A stretch of DNA of 64,000 nucleotides. It comes from Acidobacteriota bacterium (lineage in GTDB: Bacteria > Acidobacteriota > Terriglobia > UBA7540). The notes under the pieces were generated by a model. It saw only the letters and a program-made list of their open reading frames with translations, was not told where the DNA came from and made no database searches. Of the stretch, positions 45,081 to 54,623 are shown one piece after another. A program made the position numbers and the translations under genes. The number at the start of each line of letters is the position of its first letter. The stretch's first letter is position 1. Location: positions 1-64,000 of the forward strand of contig SCRD01000019.1 of assembly GCA_004298155.1 (NCBI GenBank), read 5' to 3'.

Positions 45081-46067
45081 TCAGGAAGGGGAAATGTCCT
45101 GGTCGCTCTTTTTCTCGTGCACATGGGCAATCAGGTCGCGCACGCTGTTGGCGAGGTCCACCACCTCGCCCTTGCCCTGCACGTCAAACTCGATTTCATA
45201 CTTGCCCGCTGCGGCGTGGTCCACCGCCGCTTTGAGGTCCAGCAACGGCTGCACCACTTCCTTGGGCAGAACGTAGCTGGCCCAGATGCTGATCAGCAGC
45301 GTCAGAAAGGAGACGATGCCCAGCACCCATTCTGCGCGGCGCATCAGCCTCTGCGCGTCACGGTGGTCGCGCTCGACGCGGTTCCAGCTCCGGCTCTCCA
45401 GCCCCGCGGCCTCGCTCAGAAACGAGTTCGCCGATTCCTGAAGCTGTCCGGAAATGGAGATCAGGATGGGGTCCTCGGTTCCAGCGACTGCGATCTCGGA
45501 ATCAAACCGGCTGGTCCGGTCGTGCAGCTCCCGGAGCAGGCCTGCCCTGCCTGGCGGGCGTGCTCCGTGAAGGATGTCGTTCAAATCTTTCTCGTAGGAT
45601 GCTATGGCGCCGCGAAGCCGGTCAATCCGCGGCTGCCCCGCTTCGTTGACGCGCTCGGCCGCCTTACCCATCCCCTGCTGGTAGGTCTCAAGATCAGCCA
45701 GCATTTTTTCGATCGTCAGGGCTTCCTGCGCCTGTGCCCTGCGAAGCGATTGGATCATGTTCCGGAGGTTTTCAATGGTCTGCTGGCTGGATTTGAAGTC
45801 CTGCTGATCGTGGAGCAAAAAGTAGTTCCGCTCACTGCGCTGCGCGTCAAGCATTACGAGAGAAGCGCGCTCTGCCTGCATGGCAACTGCTGCGTCCACA
45901 CTCACAATACGATCAACAATCCAGCCCATTCTGAACAGGTAATAAATGGCCAGCAAGATCACGGGAACCAGAATCAGGCGGACAACGCCGAGGCTGTAGG
46001 CGACCCTGCGGCGCATGGATCTGGACCGGGCAAAAACTCTTGGCAGGCGCTGGCGTCTCCAATCCAT
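45081..46067 (-). CDS. Membrane receptor with HAMP domain and no output domain
   Basis: A 328-residue protein. First membrane helix ILVPVILLAIYYLF, a long helical periplasmic bundle of CHASE3 type (ERNYFLLHDQQDFKSSQQTIENL), second helix VLGIVSFLTLLISIWASYVL, then HAMP (VVQPLLDLKAAVDHAAAGKYEIEF). It ends about 30 residues after HAMP with no kinase, cyclase or methyl-accepting part. It may act through a separate partner, or be a truncated receptor. No signalling gene follows it. Confidence 0.8.
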   Translation of the reverse strand: MDWRRQRLPRVFARSRSMRRRVAYSLGVVRLILVPVILLAIYYLFRMGWIVDRIVSVDAAVAMQAERASLVMLDAQRSERNYFLLHDQQDFKSSQQTIENLRNMIQSLRRAQAQEALTIEKMLADLETYQQGMGKAAERVNEAGQPRIDRLRGAIASYEKDLNDILHGARPPGRAGLLRELHDRTSRFDSEIAVAGTEDPILISISGQLQESANSFLSEAAGLESRSWNRVERDHRDAQRLMRRAEWVLGIVSFLTLLISIWASYVLPKEVVQPLLDLKAAVDHAAAGKYEIEFDVQGKGEVVDLANSVRDLIAHVHEKKSDQDISPS

Positions 46068-46327
46068 ACTGCAGTCTCCCCGGTCCGATCTGTCTATCCA
46101 GCCGATGTTCGGGCCGTTGCGGCCTCATCGAGGAAGGAAGCACTGCTTGGGCCAATCATGTGCATCTTACCTGAAATCACCGCAGGATAGGAAGCGTACG
46201 TGGCTTTTGGTCTTCTGGGGAGCCCAATCTTCGAAAAGGCCGAGGGTTCAAATGGGAACTTTTCATAATCAGCGAGCGTATAATTGATTGTAGGTAGCTT
46301 CCCAACGAAGAATGAAAGGGGCTTGCC

Positions 46328-46648
46328 ATGTTTTGCCCAAAGTGCGGAAAAGAATATTCCCAGGCAGTCAATTTCTGCTCTCAGTGCGGCACTGAAATGC
46401 ATCCGCATGTAAAATCGGCAAGGAAACTCATGCGTTCGCGCACAGACGAAAAGATTGCAGGAGTCTGCGGCGGGTTCGCGGAGTACCTGGAACTTGACTC
46501 GACACTGGTTCGCCTGATCTGGCTGGCTCTGTTGTTCCTTGGCGGATGGGGCCTTATCGCCTATATCGTTGCGTGGATTGTCATGCCGCTGGAGCCTGAG
46601 CCAACAAAGGCCAGCTCTCCGGCGCCAGCCGTCGCCACGGCATCGTAG
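46328..46648 (+). CDS. Zinc-ribbon plus PspC domain membrane protein
   Basis: A 106-residue protein. An N-terminal zinc ribbon CPKCGKEY...FCSQCG is followed by a PspC domain with [20 protein letters not shown] and a hydrophobic hairpin ([26 protein letters not shown]). PspC domains belong to the phage-shock envelope-stress response; the zinc-ribbon form is common outside enterics. The tail is Pro/Ala-rich. Monocistronic. Confidence 0.9.
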   Translation: MFCPKCGKEYSQAVNFCSQCGTEMHPHVKSARKLMRSRTDEKIAGVCGGFAEYLELDSTLVRLIWLALLFLGGWGLIAYIVAWIVMPLEPEPTKASSPAPAVATAS

Positions 46649-47043
46649 CCTGCGGCAAATTGGCTGCTTTGTGCCGGCAATAAATTGAAGGGCAGGAAAC
46701 TGATGGGCTTTAGAAGGCGCTGAGTTCTGATTGGCCTTCCGTACTCGTCGGCTCGTTTTCTCGCGGCCTCGGAAATTTGTCGCAGCCGGTCAAGGCCGAA
46801 AAGCCCGGTTATCAATAATTGCTTCCGCTCGCTGCGCTCGGCGCCCAGGAAGTTGCCGGCCCTCTTCTGGTTGGAGAAAATGGTGGCTTGGAATAGCTCG
46901 CAGGCGCCAAGCCGGCTGGCAATCGCTTCCTCGGACGCATCCTTCTTACCTCTGTGCAGAACTCCACGGGTGCCATCGTGACCCAGTCCGGCGCCGAGGG
47001 CCCGATCCGAGTTAGGGTAAGCGCCGCAGCCGGGGCTCGAACA
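46649..47043. other. Intergenic, possible degenerate coding remnant
   Basis: A minus-strand frame near 46735-46830 reads GLDRLRQISEAARKRADEYG, which looks like genuine protein, but it runs into the PspC gene on the other strand and has no clean start. It is probably a remnant or chance frame. The rest is unremarkable. Confidence 0.35.
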
Positions 47044-47499
47044 TCATCTCAGAAGGCGGCGCAGGTCGCGGGCCTGGCCGGGATTCCTGCCCAGTATGAT
47101 CCGCTTCAGGCGGGCGAATTCGTCCCGGTCAATCTTCTGCACGGTGCCGCGGCCACGATGGGGCGTGAATGCCAGAATGTGGTCGAGGTCGGGATGGCGT
47201 TTAAGAGGGTTCCTGAACCGGACGGCCCGTGCCGGCGCGCAGAAATCGATCAGGGATCCCATTCCGACGTCCCGCCCGTTTGAAGCCGCACGCGCTACGC
47301 CGCGCAGCTCCTTCCGGTCGGTCTCGTAGCAGAGGAACAGGTCGCCGCGTTTCACCTCCTCGCGAAGATAGCGGAGGCTGGAGGCGCTCTTGATCCACCC
47401 TTCGTCGCCCATGGGATAGGTGCCCCGGACCCTCGACCGGAAATATTGGTCGAACCGCCAGCCCCGCTTGGTATTGATTTTGAATACCCACACTTTCAT
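47044..47499 (-). CDS. EVE/PUA-like domain protein
   Basis: A 151-residue protein starting MKVWVFKINTKRGWRFD. Features resemble the EVE (PUA-like) fold: VKRGDLFLCYETDRKELRGVARAAS is the typical strand-GD-strand element around the ligand pocket. EVE domains bind modified bases in DNA or RNA. It follows the sugar dehydrogenase gene by four bases and is probably co-transcribed. Assignment is by pattern only, and other PUA-like families are possible. Confidence 0.55.
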   Translation of the reverse strand: MKVWVFKINTKRGWRFDQYFRSRVRGTYPMGDEGWIKSASSLRYLREEVKRGDLFLCYETDRKELRGVARAASNGRDVGMGSLIDFCAPARAVRFRNPLKRHPDLDHILAFTPHRGRGTVQKIDRDEFARLKRIILGRNPGQARDLRRLLR

Positions 47500-47503
47500 A
47501 GGG

Positions 47504-48616
47504 TCAACTCGGTTTACTCCATTCCACCACGGCCTTGATTTCATTATCGGGATGCTTTTCAAGCACTTCAGCGAAGTCCGGGCAGGGGACGACATGGGTA
47601 ATGATCTGCTCCATCGTCTTTCTCCAGGTCTTATAAGCTTTCCCGAGATCTTCCACGGCCATTTCAAAATGCTTCCTGCTGGCGTTTACGCTCCCGATCA
47701 TGACCTGGTTGCGGAGCACAAGCTGGCGCATCAGGGCAGCGCCATCGATTTGTACGGGGCGGTCTCCGCCCGGAATTCCTGTCAAAACGTAAACTCCATT
47801 GATGCCCAGGGCGCCGAGCAAGTCAAACTCCACCCGGGCAATCCCGGTAGCTTCGAAGATCATGTCGATCTGTCCGTAGACGCTGTCCAATGCCGAGGGC
47901 TTGGTCTGGCGTCCATCAACGTATTTACCACCCAGTTGTTGAAGGATCCGAGGCCGCAGAGTGTCCGCGTCAACGACATCCATCCCCAGCACTTCGGCGC
48001 CCCGGAGCCTGAGCGCCACGGCGGCCAGCAGTCCGATTGGCCCCATCCCGGCCACCAGAACCTGCCTGCCTTCCAGCCATTTCCGTGGGTCTGCGAGGCC
48101 CGGGATCCTGGCCGCCTGCACTGAGAGCGCCTCGTCGATAGCCTTTTCGGCAACGGATGTGGGTTCTGAAAGGACTCCCAATGCCGCTTGTTCACTGGGA
48201 ACTCTGACAAAGTATTGCGACTGGTCAACCACCAGCTCGGTTTCGTACCCATCCCGCTGCCTGATGCCGCGTTCTGTGTAGTCGCCGGTTGAGCACATGT
48301 CACTGCGGTTATTCAGGCAGGCGGAGCAGCGGCCGCAGCCTCGCCGGACAGTAAAACATCCGAAGTCGCCCGGCCGGAGCGACTGCACCTGGCTGCCTGC
48401 TTCCACCACCTGCCCAAACATTTCGTGCCCGATCACAAGGTCCTTCTGCCCTGGCGGCGCGTCGGCCCGGCCACCGGATACCTCCTCGCGATCGGTCCCG
48501 CAAATTCCCACCAGCAACACTCTCAACTTGATTTCATCGGGAGTGCTTAGTTCAGGTTCAGGCCGGTCAACGATACGGACTTCCCTGGTTCCGGGTATAA
48601 TCGCGATAGCTTTCAT
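47504..48616 (-). CDS. Glucose/aldose dehydrogenase-like MDR enzyme
   Basis: A 370-residue medium-chain dehydrogenase. Catalytic site CGTDREEV and GHEMFGQV, a full four-Cys structural zinc loop GCGRCSACLNNRSDMC, cofactor fold QVLVAGMGPIGLLAAVALRL, and a C-terminal part like that of glucose dehydrogenases (IGSVNASRKHFEMAVEDL). It probably oxidises an aldose to its lactone. The EVE-like gene follows at four bases. Other sugar or polyol substrates are possible. Confidence 0.85.
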   Translation of the reverse strand: MKAIAIIPGTREVRIVDRPEPELSTPDEIKLRVLLVGICGTDREEVSGGRADAPPGQKDLVIGHEMFGQVVEAGSQVQSLRPGDFGCFTVRRGCGRCSACLNNRSDMCSTGDYTERGIRQRDGYETELVVDQSQYFVRVPSEQAALGVLSEPTSVAEKAIDEALSVQAARIPGLADPRKWLEGRQVLVAGMGPIGLLAAVALRLRGAEVLGMDVVDADTLRPRILQQLGGKYVDGRQTKPSALDSVYGQIDMIFEATGIARVEFDLLGALGINGVYVLTGIPGGDRPVQIDGAALMRQLVLRNQVMIGSVNASRKHFEMAVEDLGKAYKTWRKTMEQIITHVVPCPDFAEVLEKHPDNEIKAVVEWSKPS

Positions 48617-49033
48617 GAATGATTCTTCTCCCTTCGAATAAATAAGGTCATATAGCTTATCAAGGTGGAAAGCGAATTGATGAAGTTTTCGCCGCGCGCG
48701 CCATCGCGAGAACGCCGGAGCTTGATTAAACGAATAAAATTGTTGACAAAGGGGTTACTATGAAAACTCAGAGGATTCGCATTGGATTTGAAGGCAGTGG
48801 ATCCGGCCAAAACCAAGTACCTGAGAGGGCTGTTGGGGGTGATGCTCACCAGACAATCACATATAATCATTGAACTTAGTTCCGGCGTGGGCAGGTCCTT
48901 CGTCCGTATGGAATAGAACGATGCCCCAATTTTGTAATCCTCAGTTAATTACAGCTTCCTAACGTCGCTTCGACGTAAATGGAACCAACAGCCCATTGCA
49001 TGTTTTGTTACAAGCCGGTTAGATTGTTCTGCG
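48617..49033. other. Intergenic, no gene recognised
   Basis: About 420 bases between divergent genes. The only structure seen is ACGTCG/CGACGT with a 3-base spacer at 48962-48976. Confidence 0.4.
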
Positions 49034-49594
49034 ATGAAGCAGGCAAATTCTCTAGACACGGCAGCGGACCATCTCCTCACCGAACACCCAGAGCAAAAGC
49101 GTTCGGGGTGGTGGAAATGGGCGCTCATTCTGGCGCTCGCTGGAATGTTTGTTTACCGCTCGACGCGCCCGGCTATGCGCTTGTCCGCTGAGCCGCCGCC
49201 GTCATTTTACGATTACAACAAGAACTGGGGCCAGCAACAGATACAACAAGAGAGGTTCCTTGCACGGGCTTACTGGGCCGTGGCTGTTCAGCGGATCCAG
49301 ACAAATTATTCGCCAGGCCGGCCGTTGCCCGCCGACCCTCCCTCCCAATTTCAAATCTCTGACGCCGCGAACCTGGAATCAGGAATGGTTACTGCCCGAA
49401 ACCGCTACTGGTACAAGCTGCGGGAAGTGTGGAGCCAGCGCGACGCCTGGGTTGTCTCCTACGGGTGGAATACCGATTGGGTTGAGAGTACCCTGAATTC
49501 TCTTCCCCAATACCTGCCAAGAGGGGTGAAGGCCGCGTTCCAGAGCCTTGTTGACCTCTTTCATAACATTGCGCAAAAGATAGCGGTCCCCTGA
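49034..49594 (+). CDS. Hypothetical single-pass membrane protein
   Basis: A 186-residue protein. A charged N-terminus (about 25 residues) is followed by one membrane helix (WKWALILALAGMFVY) and a hydrophilic, aromatic-rich outer part (NRYWYKLREVWSQRDAWVVSYGWN). No family recognised. Topology suggests N-in with a periplasmic domain. It lies before, and separate from, the M48 protease gene. Confidence 0.65.
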   Translation: MKQANSLDTAADHLLTEHPEQKRSGWWKWALILALAGMFVYRSTRPAMRLSAEPPPSFYDYNKNWGQQQIQQERFLARAYWAVAVQRIQTNYSPGRPLPADPPSQFQISDAANLESGMVTARNRYWYKLREVWSQRDAWVVSYGWNTDWVESTLNSLPQYLPRGVKAAFQSLVDLFHNIAQKIAVP

Positions 49595-49740
49595 GAAGAC
49601 GCTGAACCGCGTCTTCCAGGCTGGCACCTGTTTAATTTACGCTCGCAGGTCGTTCAGGTCTGAATTTGTGATTTCGCTCCAGCCCTTCCTCAGGAGGTCC
49701 CGTTTCCCCCTAAGCTAGTGTAATACACACAGACCGGCGG

Positions 49741-49857
49741 ATGTGGGACCTGGATTCCATGGCCTCAGAGGCCCCGGAAATCATGCAGTTTCCGGACGGA
49801 GTTGAAAAGCCGCCAGATAACCCTGAAGGGCGATTGATCATCAGAGCAAAAGGGTAA
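49741..49857 (+). CDS. Possible 38-residue leader ORF before M48 gene
   Basis: ATG 49741 with GGCGG immediately upstream encodes an acidic peptide (MWDLDSMASEAPEIMQFPDG) ending 11 bases before the M48 start. Composition looks protein-like, but the ribosome site is too close. It could be a coupled leader peptide or a chance frame. Confidence 0.3.
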   Translation: MWDLDSMASEAPEIMQFPDGVEKPPDNPEGRLIIRAKG

Positions 49858-49868
49858 ACGAGGGCGGG

Positions 49869-50903
49869 ATGTTATCCATAAAAAGATTTCGCATTGCATT
49901 TTTCGGTATGGCAGCTTTCCTTGTGTTCGGAATGATTACGGTATTCGCGGACACTGCGGCTGTGAGGCCCTGTTCGGATGCCAGAAATAAAATGGACGAC
50001 GTCTATTGCATCGGGCAGAGAAATGTCGCTCATCACAGCATCATCTCCGAACAGAAAGAGGTTGCAATCGGTCAGAAGTACGCTGAAGAAATTAACCGCA
50101 CCGCCAAGCTTGTAAAAGATCCTGTCGTCACGGAGTACGTAAACCGGGTAGAGCAAAACATTGCTCGAAGCTCCGATGCCAAGATTCCCATAACCGTAAG
50201 GGTCATAGACTCACCGGAAATTAACGCGTTTACTCTGCCCGGAGGGTTCATTTACGTCAACACCGGGCTGCTGCATGCGGCAGGAGGTGAAGCACAGCTG
50301 GCGGGCGTACTGGCGCATGAGACGGCCCATGTGGCGTGCCGCCATTGGGCCTCAGACGCGACCAAGCAAACCCTGCTTCAGTATGCCATGATTCCACTGA
50401 TTTTTACGCCGATGTCCTATCCCGTGTACATCGGAATCTCAGAAGGTCTCAACCTGGGGATTCCACTCGCGTTCCTCAAATTCAGCCGCGGGGACGAGCA
50501 GCAGGCAGACTTCCTTGGGCTGCAATATATGTGGAAAGCCGGATATGACCCTGATGCCTACCTTGCCATGTTTGCAAAAATCATTCAGCAGGGACGCAGC
50601 ACTCCGGGCAGTGTGGCTGGTGTCTTCATGGACCATCCGCCGACACAAGAACGCATCATCAATGCGGAAAAAGAGATCAAGACCATCCTTCCGGAGCGTT
50701 CGGAATACCTCTTGTCGGATTCGGAATTTCAGAGCGTTCAGGAACGGTTGAATGACTTTCTCGGCAGAACGAAGAAGATTGAATCGACCAGCAATAAGCC
50801 GACTCTTGAAAAGCGTGAACCGAAATCCGGCCAGCCTGGAGACACGAGTAGAGGCCAGACCTCGGCAGACGATAAGCCTCCTGTCCTGAAACGGCGGGAT
50901 TAG
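49869..50903 (+). CDS. M48 family metalloprotease, exported (BepA/LoiP-like)
   Basis: A 344-residue protein. A signal peptide (AFFGMAAFLVFGMITVFA) is followed by the M48 domain: INAFTLPGGFIYVNTGLL, zinc site H150-E-T-A-H154, and the third-ligand region FSRGDEQQADFLG. The C-terminus is hydrophilic (about 60 residues rich in Lys, Pro, Ser). The family degrades misassembled outer-membrane proteins. A second, different M48 gene lies at 61859-63400. Confidence 0.92.
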   Translation: MLSIKRFRIAFFGMAAFLVFGMITVFADTAAVRPCSDARNKMDDVYCIGQRNVAHHSIISEQKEVAIGQKYAEEINRTAKLVKDPVVTEYVNRVEQNIARSSDAKIPITVRVIDSPEINAFTLPGGFIYVNTGLLHAAGGEAQLAGVLAHETAHVACRHWASDATKQTLLQYAMIPLIFTPMSYPVYIGISEGLNLGIPLAFLKFSRGDEQQADFLGLQYMWKAGYDPDAYLAMFAKIIQQGRSTPGSVAGVFMDHPPTQERIINAEKEIKTILPERSEYLLSDSEFQSVQERLNDFLGRTKKIESTSNKPTLEKREPKSGQPGDTSRGQTSADDKPPVLKRRD

Positions 50904-50943
50904 CGTTCCATGGCCGCTGCCATCGAAGCTGGAAACCGTATTC

Positions 50944-51414
50944 TTAATTCTGTTCGTGGATGGTTAGGACCGAACGGATCTCGAACTCGCGAACCCCGTT
51001 TGGCGTTCTCACAGTGATTTCGTCACCAGCCTTCTTGCCCATCAGGCTGTGGCCGATGGGAGAGGTCGTGGAAATCCACCCCTTGCTGACGTCGGATTCC
51101 TCGCTTGTGACCAGCCGGTAATTGATCTCGACATCCCGGTCAATGTCATATAGAACGACCTGAGAGCCAAAGGCAATCCGGTCCTTTGGAATGTTATTGA
51201 CATTGACCAGTGAAAGGTCGGCCATGCGTTTCTTGAGCTGGGCTAGCCGCGCGCCTACATAGTCCTGCCGCTGTTTGGCCATGATATACTCGGCGTTCTC
51301 ACTGAGATCGCCATGCGCACGGGCCTTTTTCAATTCCTGAGGCAGCTCGTGGTTGAGTTCGTGCTCCAAAGCTTGAATTTCCTGCTGTAATTTCTGAACG
51401 ATTGATGAATGCAT
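50944..51414 (-). CDS. greA: Transcription elongation factor GreA
   Basis: A 156-residue protein of usual length. The N-terminal coiled coil has the tip acidic residues in GDLSENAEY, which stimulate RNA cleavage by backtracked polymerase. The C-terminal FKBP-like domain contains STTSPIGHSLMGKKAGDEI and VRTPNGVREFEI. It diverges from the TPR gene. Confidence 0.96.
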   Translation of the reverse strand: MHSSIVQKLQQEIQALEHELNHELPQELKKARAHGDLSENAEYIMAKQRQDYVGARLAQLKKRMADLSLVNVNNIPKDRIAFGSQVVLYDIDRDVEINYRLVTSEESDVSKGWISTTSPIGHSLMGKKAGDEITVRTPNGVREFEIRSVLTIHEQN

Positions 51415-51658
51415 GTGGATTACATCCTATACTTCGCCCCTTGTGACATATTATAAAGAAAAACAGATAACAAACGCAACTGACGGAAAATACACGAAGG
51501 TTCCGCGCCGTCTCATCCTGGAGAAGTAGTATAATCGACACAAACATAAGTATTTACTTAATTTCTTCTGCGCTGCCTTATGGCCCTGATTCGTTGACTT
51601 CGAAGGTGCCCTATGCTAGTTTCAGGGAAGTAATAAGTTCTTTTGAGGGCCCGTCTCA

Positions 51659-54187
51659 ATGGCTTTTGACAAAGCCAAAGCACTGCAGGAAGCTCACAAA
51701 TATGTAGCGCAGGGAAAGACCGGGAAAGCTATCAAGCAATATGAATGGCTTGTTGAAAATGACCCCGGCGACCTCATTCTGCTCAATGTCATTGGCGACC
51801 TCTATGCCGGGGAAAACAATGTCCCGGAAGCGCTTAAGTATTTTTATAGGCTTGCGGACGCTTATACCCGCGACGGCTACAGGGTTAAAGCGATCGCTAT
51901 CTATAAGAAAATCGCTAAATTAGACCGAGGCAGTGCGGATCCTTTGTTGCGGCTGGCCGAACTCAACTCTGCCCAGGGACTGGCGCGAGAGGCCCGAGAA
52001 TATTATAAGGGTGCCTTAGATTTTTTTGAGAGAAGGGGCCAACAAGAGCCTGCATTGGAGATTCTTCGCAAGCTTTCCCGGCTGGATCCCAAGGACCACG
52101 GCTTACGCCTTAATTTGGCGCAAGCTGCTGAACGCGCTGGGAAAAGCCGCGAAGCGGCGGACGCCTATCTTGGTGCGGCAGTCCTGGCCCGCGAAATCGG
52201 AGACCCTGCGGCTTGCAGAAGTGCTTTGGAAAAAGCCTCAGAACTGGCCCCAGAGAACGCTGAAGTTCATCTTCTCCGAGCCCGCCAGGCTTTGGCTGAC
52301 CAGAAGCCCGAAGAAATTGGCGAGATTCTGGGTACTGTTCCTGCACTGCAGGGCAGCCCGGAGGCGAAGCGGCTACTGCTGGAATCCTGCCTGGCCACCA
52401 ACAATCTGGATGCGGCGCGGGGATTCCTCCTCGAAGTCCTGGAATTAAATCCATCGAATTTTGCACCCACCGCTGATTTCATATCGCGCTGCATCGAGAA
52501 GGGGGAATATGAATCGGCACTGCAGGTCCTGAAGGACGCCGCTCCGGTCCTTATCGCCCGTGGTGAAACCGGGCCTTTCATCGAGACCCTGCGCCGGCTT
52601 TGGAAGACTAGCCCGGAAAGCATCGATGTTCTCGAGTTTAGCTATCAAGTAGCGGAAAAGACGGCCGACGAAGCAACGATTCCTGAGGTACTTTTGCTCC
52701 TAGGAAGTGCTTACGTCCAGTCGGACCAATTCGAAAAGGCGGAGCAGGCCTACGCCCGACTGGCAGCGCGTGAGCCAGAAAATGAAACCTGTAAAGATTT
52801 GTTAAGGAACGTTCTCGAAAAACAAGGCAAGGTGTTTGTACCGCTCAGCCAGACGCCGCTGATGAGCGCAGATATAGGTCTCGAATCTACAGCCCTCCCC
52901 TCGCAGTTCGTGGGCGCTACGGGCTTGTCGTCGAGCGATAAACAGGCAGCGGATGAGTTGGCTCGGGTCCCTGAGGAGCACGGGGAAGCGAACAACGGAA
53001 CGCGATTTCGCGAGGAAGTTCTGGAGCCGGGGCAGCCTGCCGCGGGATTCGAGTTGCCACTCCGGACACTTGAATTTAATCTTTCGAAGACTGATGATGG
53101 CGGCGCTAGCGTGCAGGAGTCGGAGCTTCCTCCCCCGAAGGAGATTTCTCTCGATTTCCAGTCTACGCAGGAGGATAAATCATACACCGGCGGCTCCGGA
53201 ATCACCCGCGAGCGCAGCTCGGCCGAAAAGCTCCCGCAACTGAGGTCCGCAGAACAAGCACAGGCTTCGAAGCTCCCGCCTTTCAACTATGAGGAGAGCC
53301 GCGAGGAAATTGAGTTCTACCTTCGCCACGGGTTTTACAATGAGGCACAAAAGGCCCTCGATGAACTCGAGAGAGAATATCCGGAGGAGGGCCGGGTGTC
53401 AGAGCTCCGCCAGCGGGTCGACCATGCGGCTCAGGAATCAAGCCTGCGGGAAGGGACCCGGGGTGGTCCGGCAAGGAGCGTGCAGTCAGGGCAGGAGACA
53501 GGACCGGACCTCCCGACTTCCTTTTTCGATTCTGCCCTTGCGGCTGGTCCGGCCCAGGGAAACCGGACACCTGCTGTATCCGGAACAGGGAGTGGCAGGA
53601 TTGATCTCATCCAGGACCTGGCGGGCCAACTGAATTCAAAGTTTGAGGAGCTTTATGATCCGGCGATGCCTTCAGGCTCTTCTGCCGCGCAACGCGGGCA
53701 GAATAGCGGTCCAGACTCCGCACCTGATGCTTCAGAGGAACTGAGCTCATTGCTTGACGAACTCGAAGACGAAAATGAATCTGTAGATCAATCGGCAGAT
53801 GACGAGCAAACGCATTATAATCTTGGTGTGGCATTTCGGGAGATGGGCCTGCTCGATGAAGCCATTGGAGAATTCCAGAAGGTAGTGAATGTGACGTGCC
53901 CGAAGCACCCTGGCCACCACTTCCTTCAGGGATGCACGCTGCTTGCATCCTGCTTCATGGACAAAGAGATGCCAGCCATCGCCGCAAAGTGGTACTTGCG
54001 CGCGCTTGACGCGCCCGGCCTGGACTATGAAGGCACACTTGCTCTCTATTACGATCTGGGCACCGCCTTCGAAAGAGCCGGGGACACAGCGGCTGCGCTG
54101 GAGAAATTTACTGAGGTCTACAGTCAGAACATCGATTATCGGGACGTCGCAGACAAAATCCGCATCCTCCGGCAGACATCCCGCTGA
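51659..54187 (+). CDS. Large TPR-repeat protein
   Basis: An 842-residue protein with no signal peptide, so probably cytoplasmic. N-terminal TPR units cover about 1-390 (GKTGKAIKQYEWLVENDPGD; NNVPEALKYFYRLADAYTRD), a long polar disordered part covers about 400-690, and further TPR units at about 710-842 include THYNLGVAFREMGLLDEAIG. A helical segment REEIEFYLRHGFYNEAQKAL at about 540-570 resembles a repeat in bacterial secretion/gliding scaffolds. Likely an assembly scaffold; partners unknown. It diverges from greA. Confidence 0.85.
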   Translation: MAFDKAKALQEAHKYVAQGKTGKAIKQYEWLVENDPGDLILLNVIGDLYAGENNVPEALKYFYRLADAYTRDGYRVKAIAIYKKIAKLDRGSADPLLRLAELNSAQGLAREAREYYKGALDFFERRGQQEPALEILRKLSRLDPKDHGLRLNLAQAAERAGKSREAADAYLGAAVLAREIGDPAACRSALEKASELAPENAEVHLLRARQALADQKPEEIGEILGTVPALQGSPEAKRLLLESCLATNNLDAARGFLLEVLELNPSNFAPTADFISRCIEKGEYESALQVLKDAAPVLIARGETGPFIETLRRLWKTSPESIDVLEFSYQVAEKTADEATIPEVLLLLGSAYVQSDQFEKAEQAYARLAAREPENETCKDLLRNVLEKQGKVFVPLSQTPLMSADIGLESTALPSQFVGATGLSSSDKQAADELARVPEEHGEANNGTRFREEVLEPGQPAAGFELPLRTLEFNLSKTDDGGASVQESELPPPKEISLDFQSTQEDKSYTGGSGITRERSSAEKLPQLRSAEQAQASKLPPFNYEESREEIEFYLRHGFYNEAQKALDELEREYPEEGRVSELRQRVDHAAQESSLREGTRGGPARSVQSGQETGPDLPTSFFDSALAAGPAQGNRTPAVSGTGSGRIDLIQDLAGQLNSKFEELYDPAMPSGSSAAQRGQNSGPDSAPDASEELSSLLDELEDENESVDQSADDEQTHYNLGVAFREMGLLDEAIGEFQKVVNVTCPKHPGHHFLQGCTLLASCFMDKEMPAIAAKWYLRALDAPGLDYEGTLALYYDLGTAFERAGDTAAALEKFTEVYSQNIDYRDVADKIRILRQTSR

Positions 54188-54272
54188 ACGGCCTGATGGG
54201 ATCGTTGTAGAAGCTCAGACGGACCCTGAGGCTGGAACATGTTCCGCTGGCTCCCCCTCGCAAGAACCGCGC

Positions 54273-54515
54273 ATGAACCGCTGGCTGGCTATCCTTTATG
54301 TAGTGATCTGTTTTGAGATGGGGGCGTCCCTTTTCCTCTTCCCATGGGTCCCGATCTGGAGCCAGAACTTTTTTGTAGGACACTACCCGTGGGTCTACGC
54401 AGTTACCCGGAACTATTATATTCGTGGCGGCATCTCGGGTCTGGGGCTCATTGACGTGTTCATGGCCTTTCATGAAGTCTGGCGGCTGCGGCGATCCATT
54501 GGATTGGTCCAATAG
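54273..54515 (+). CDS. Small membrane protein (80 residues)
   Basis: ATG 54273. Two hydrophobic segments are seen: WLAILYVVICFEMGASLFLF and a weaker one at ISGLGLIDVFMAFHEV, with a polar RNYYIRGG between. It probably sits in the inner membrane. No family recognised. It lies 85 bases after the TPR gene on the same strand and could share its transcript. Confidence 0.65.
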   Translation: MNRWLAILYVVICFEMGASLFLFPWVPIWSQNFFVGHYPWVYAVTRNYYIRGGISGLGLIDVFMAFHEVWRLRRSIGLVQ

Positions 54516-54623
54516 GGTCTGGCTCAGCAGGCCTGGATACCGGCCGGTCTGAATTCTTCGGGCTCGCTTCGCCTTGTGCTTCCATCATTCATGCCGCCGG
54601 GTCTTGAACTCAAGCCTTCAAAA

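Noticed and set aside
46561-46815. 84-codon minus-strand frame with protein-like start GLDRLRQISEAARKRADEYG
   Set aside because: It runs antisense into the well-supported PspC gene and has only a TTG start with no ribosome site; at most a remnant.
47015-47045. T-arm-like string (GTTCGAGCCCCGGC on the minus strand) suggesting a tRNA
   Set aside because: The 5' half of the T stem does not pair, and no acceptor or anticodon arm could be placed around it.
51594-51622. TTGACT-17-TAGTTT as promoter of the TPR gene
   Set aside because: The -10 box is weak and similar matches are expected by chance; not reported as a feature.
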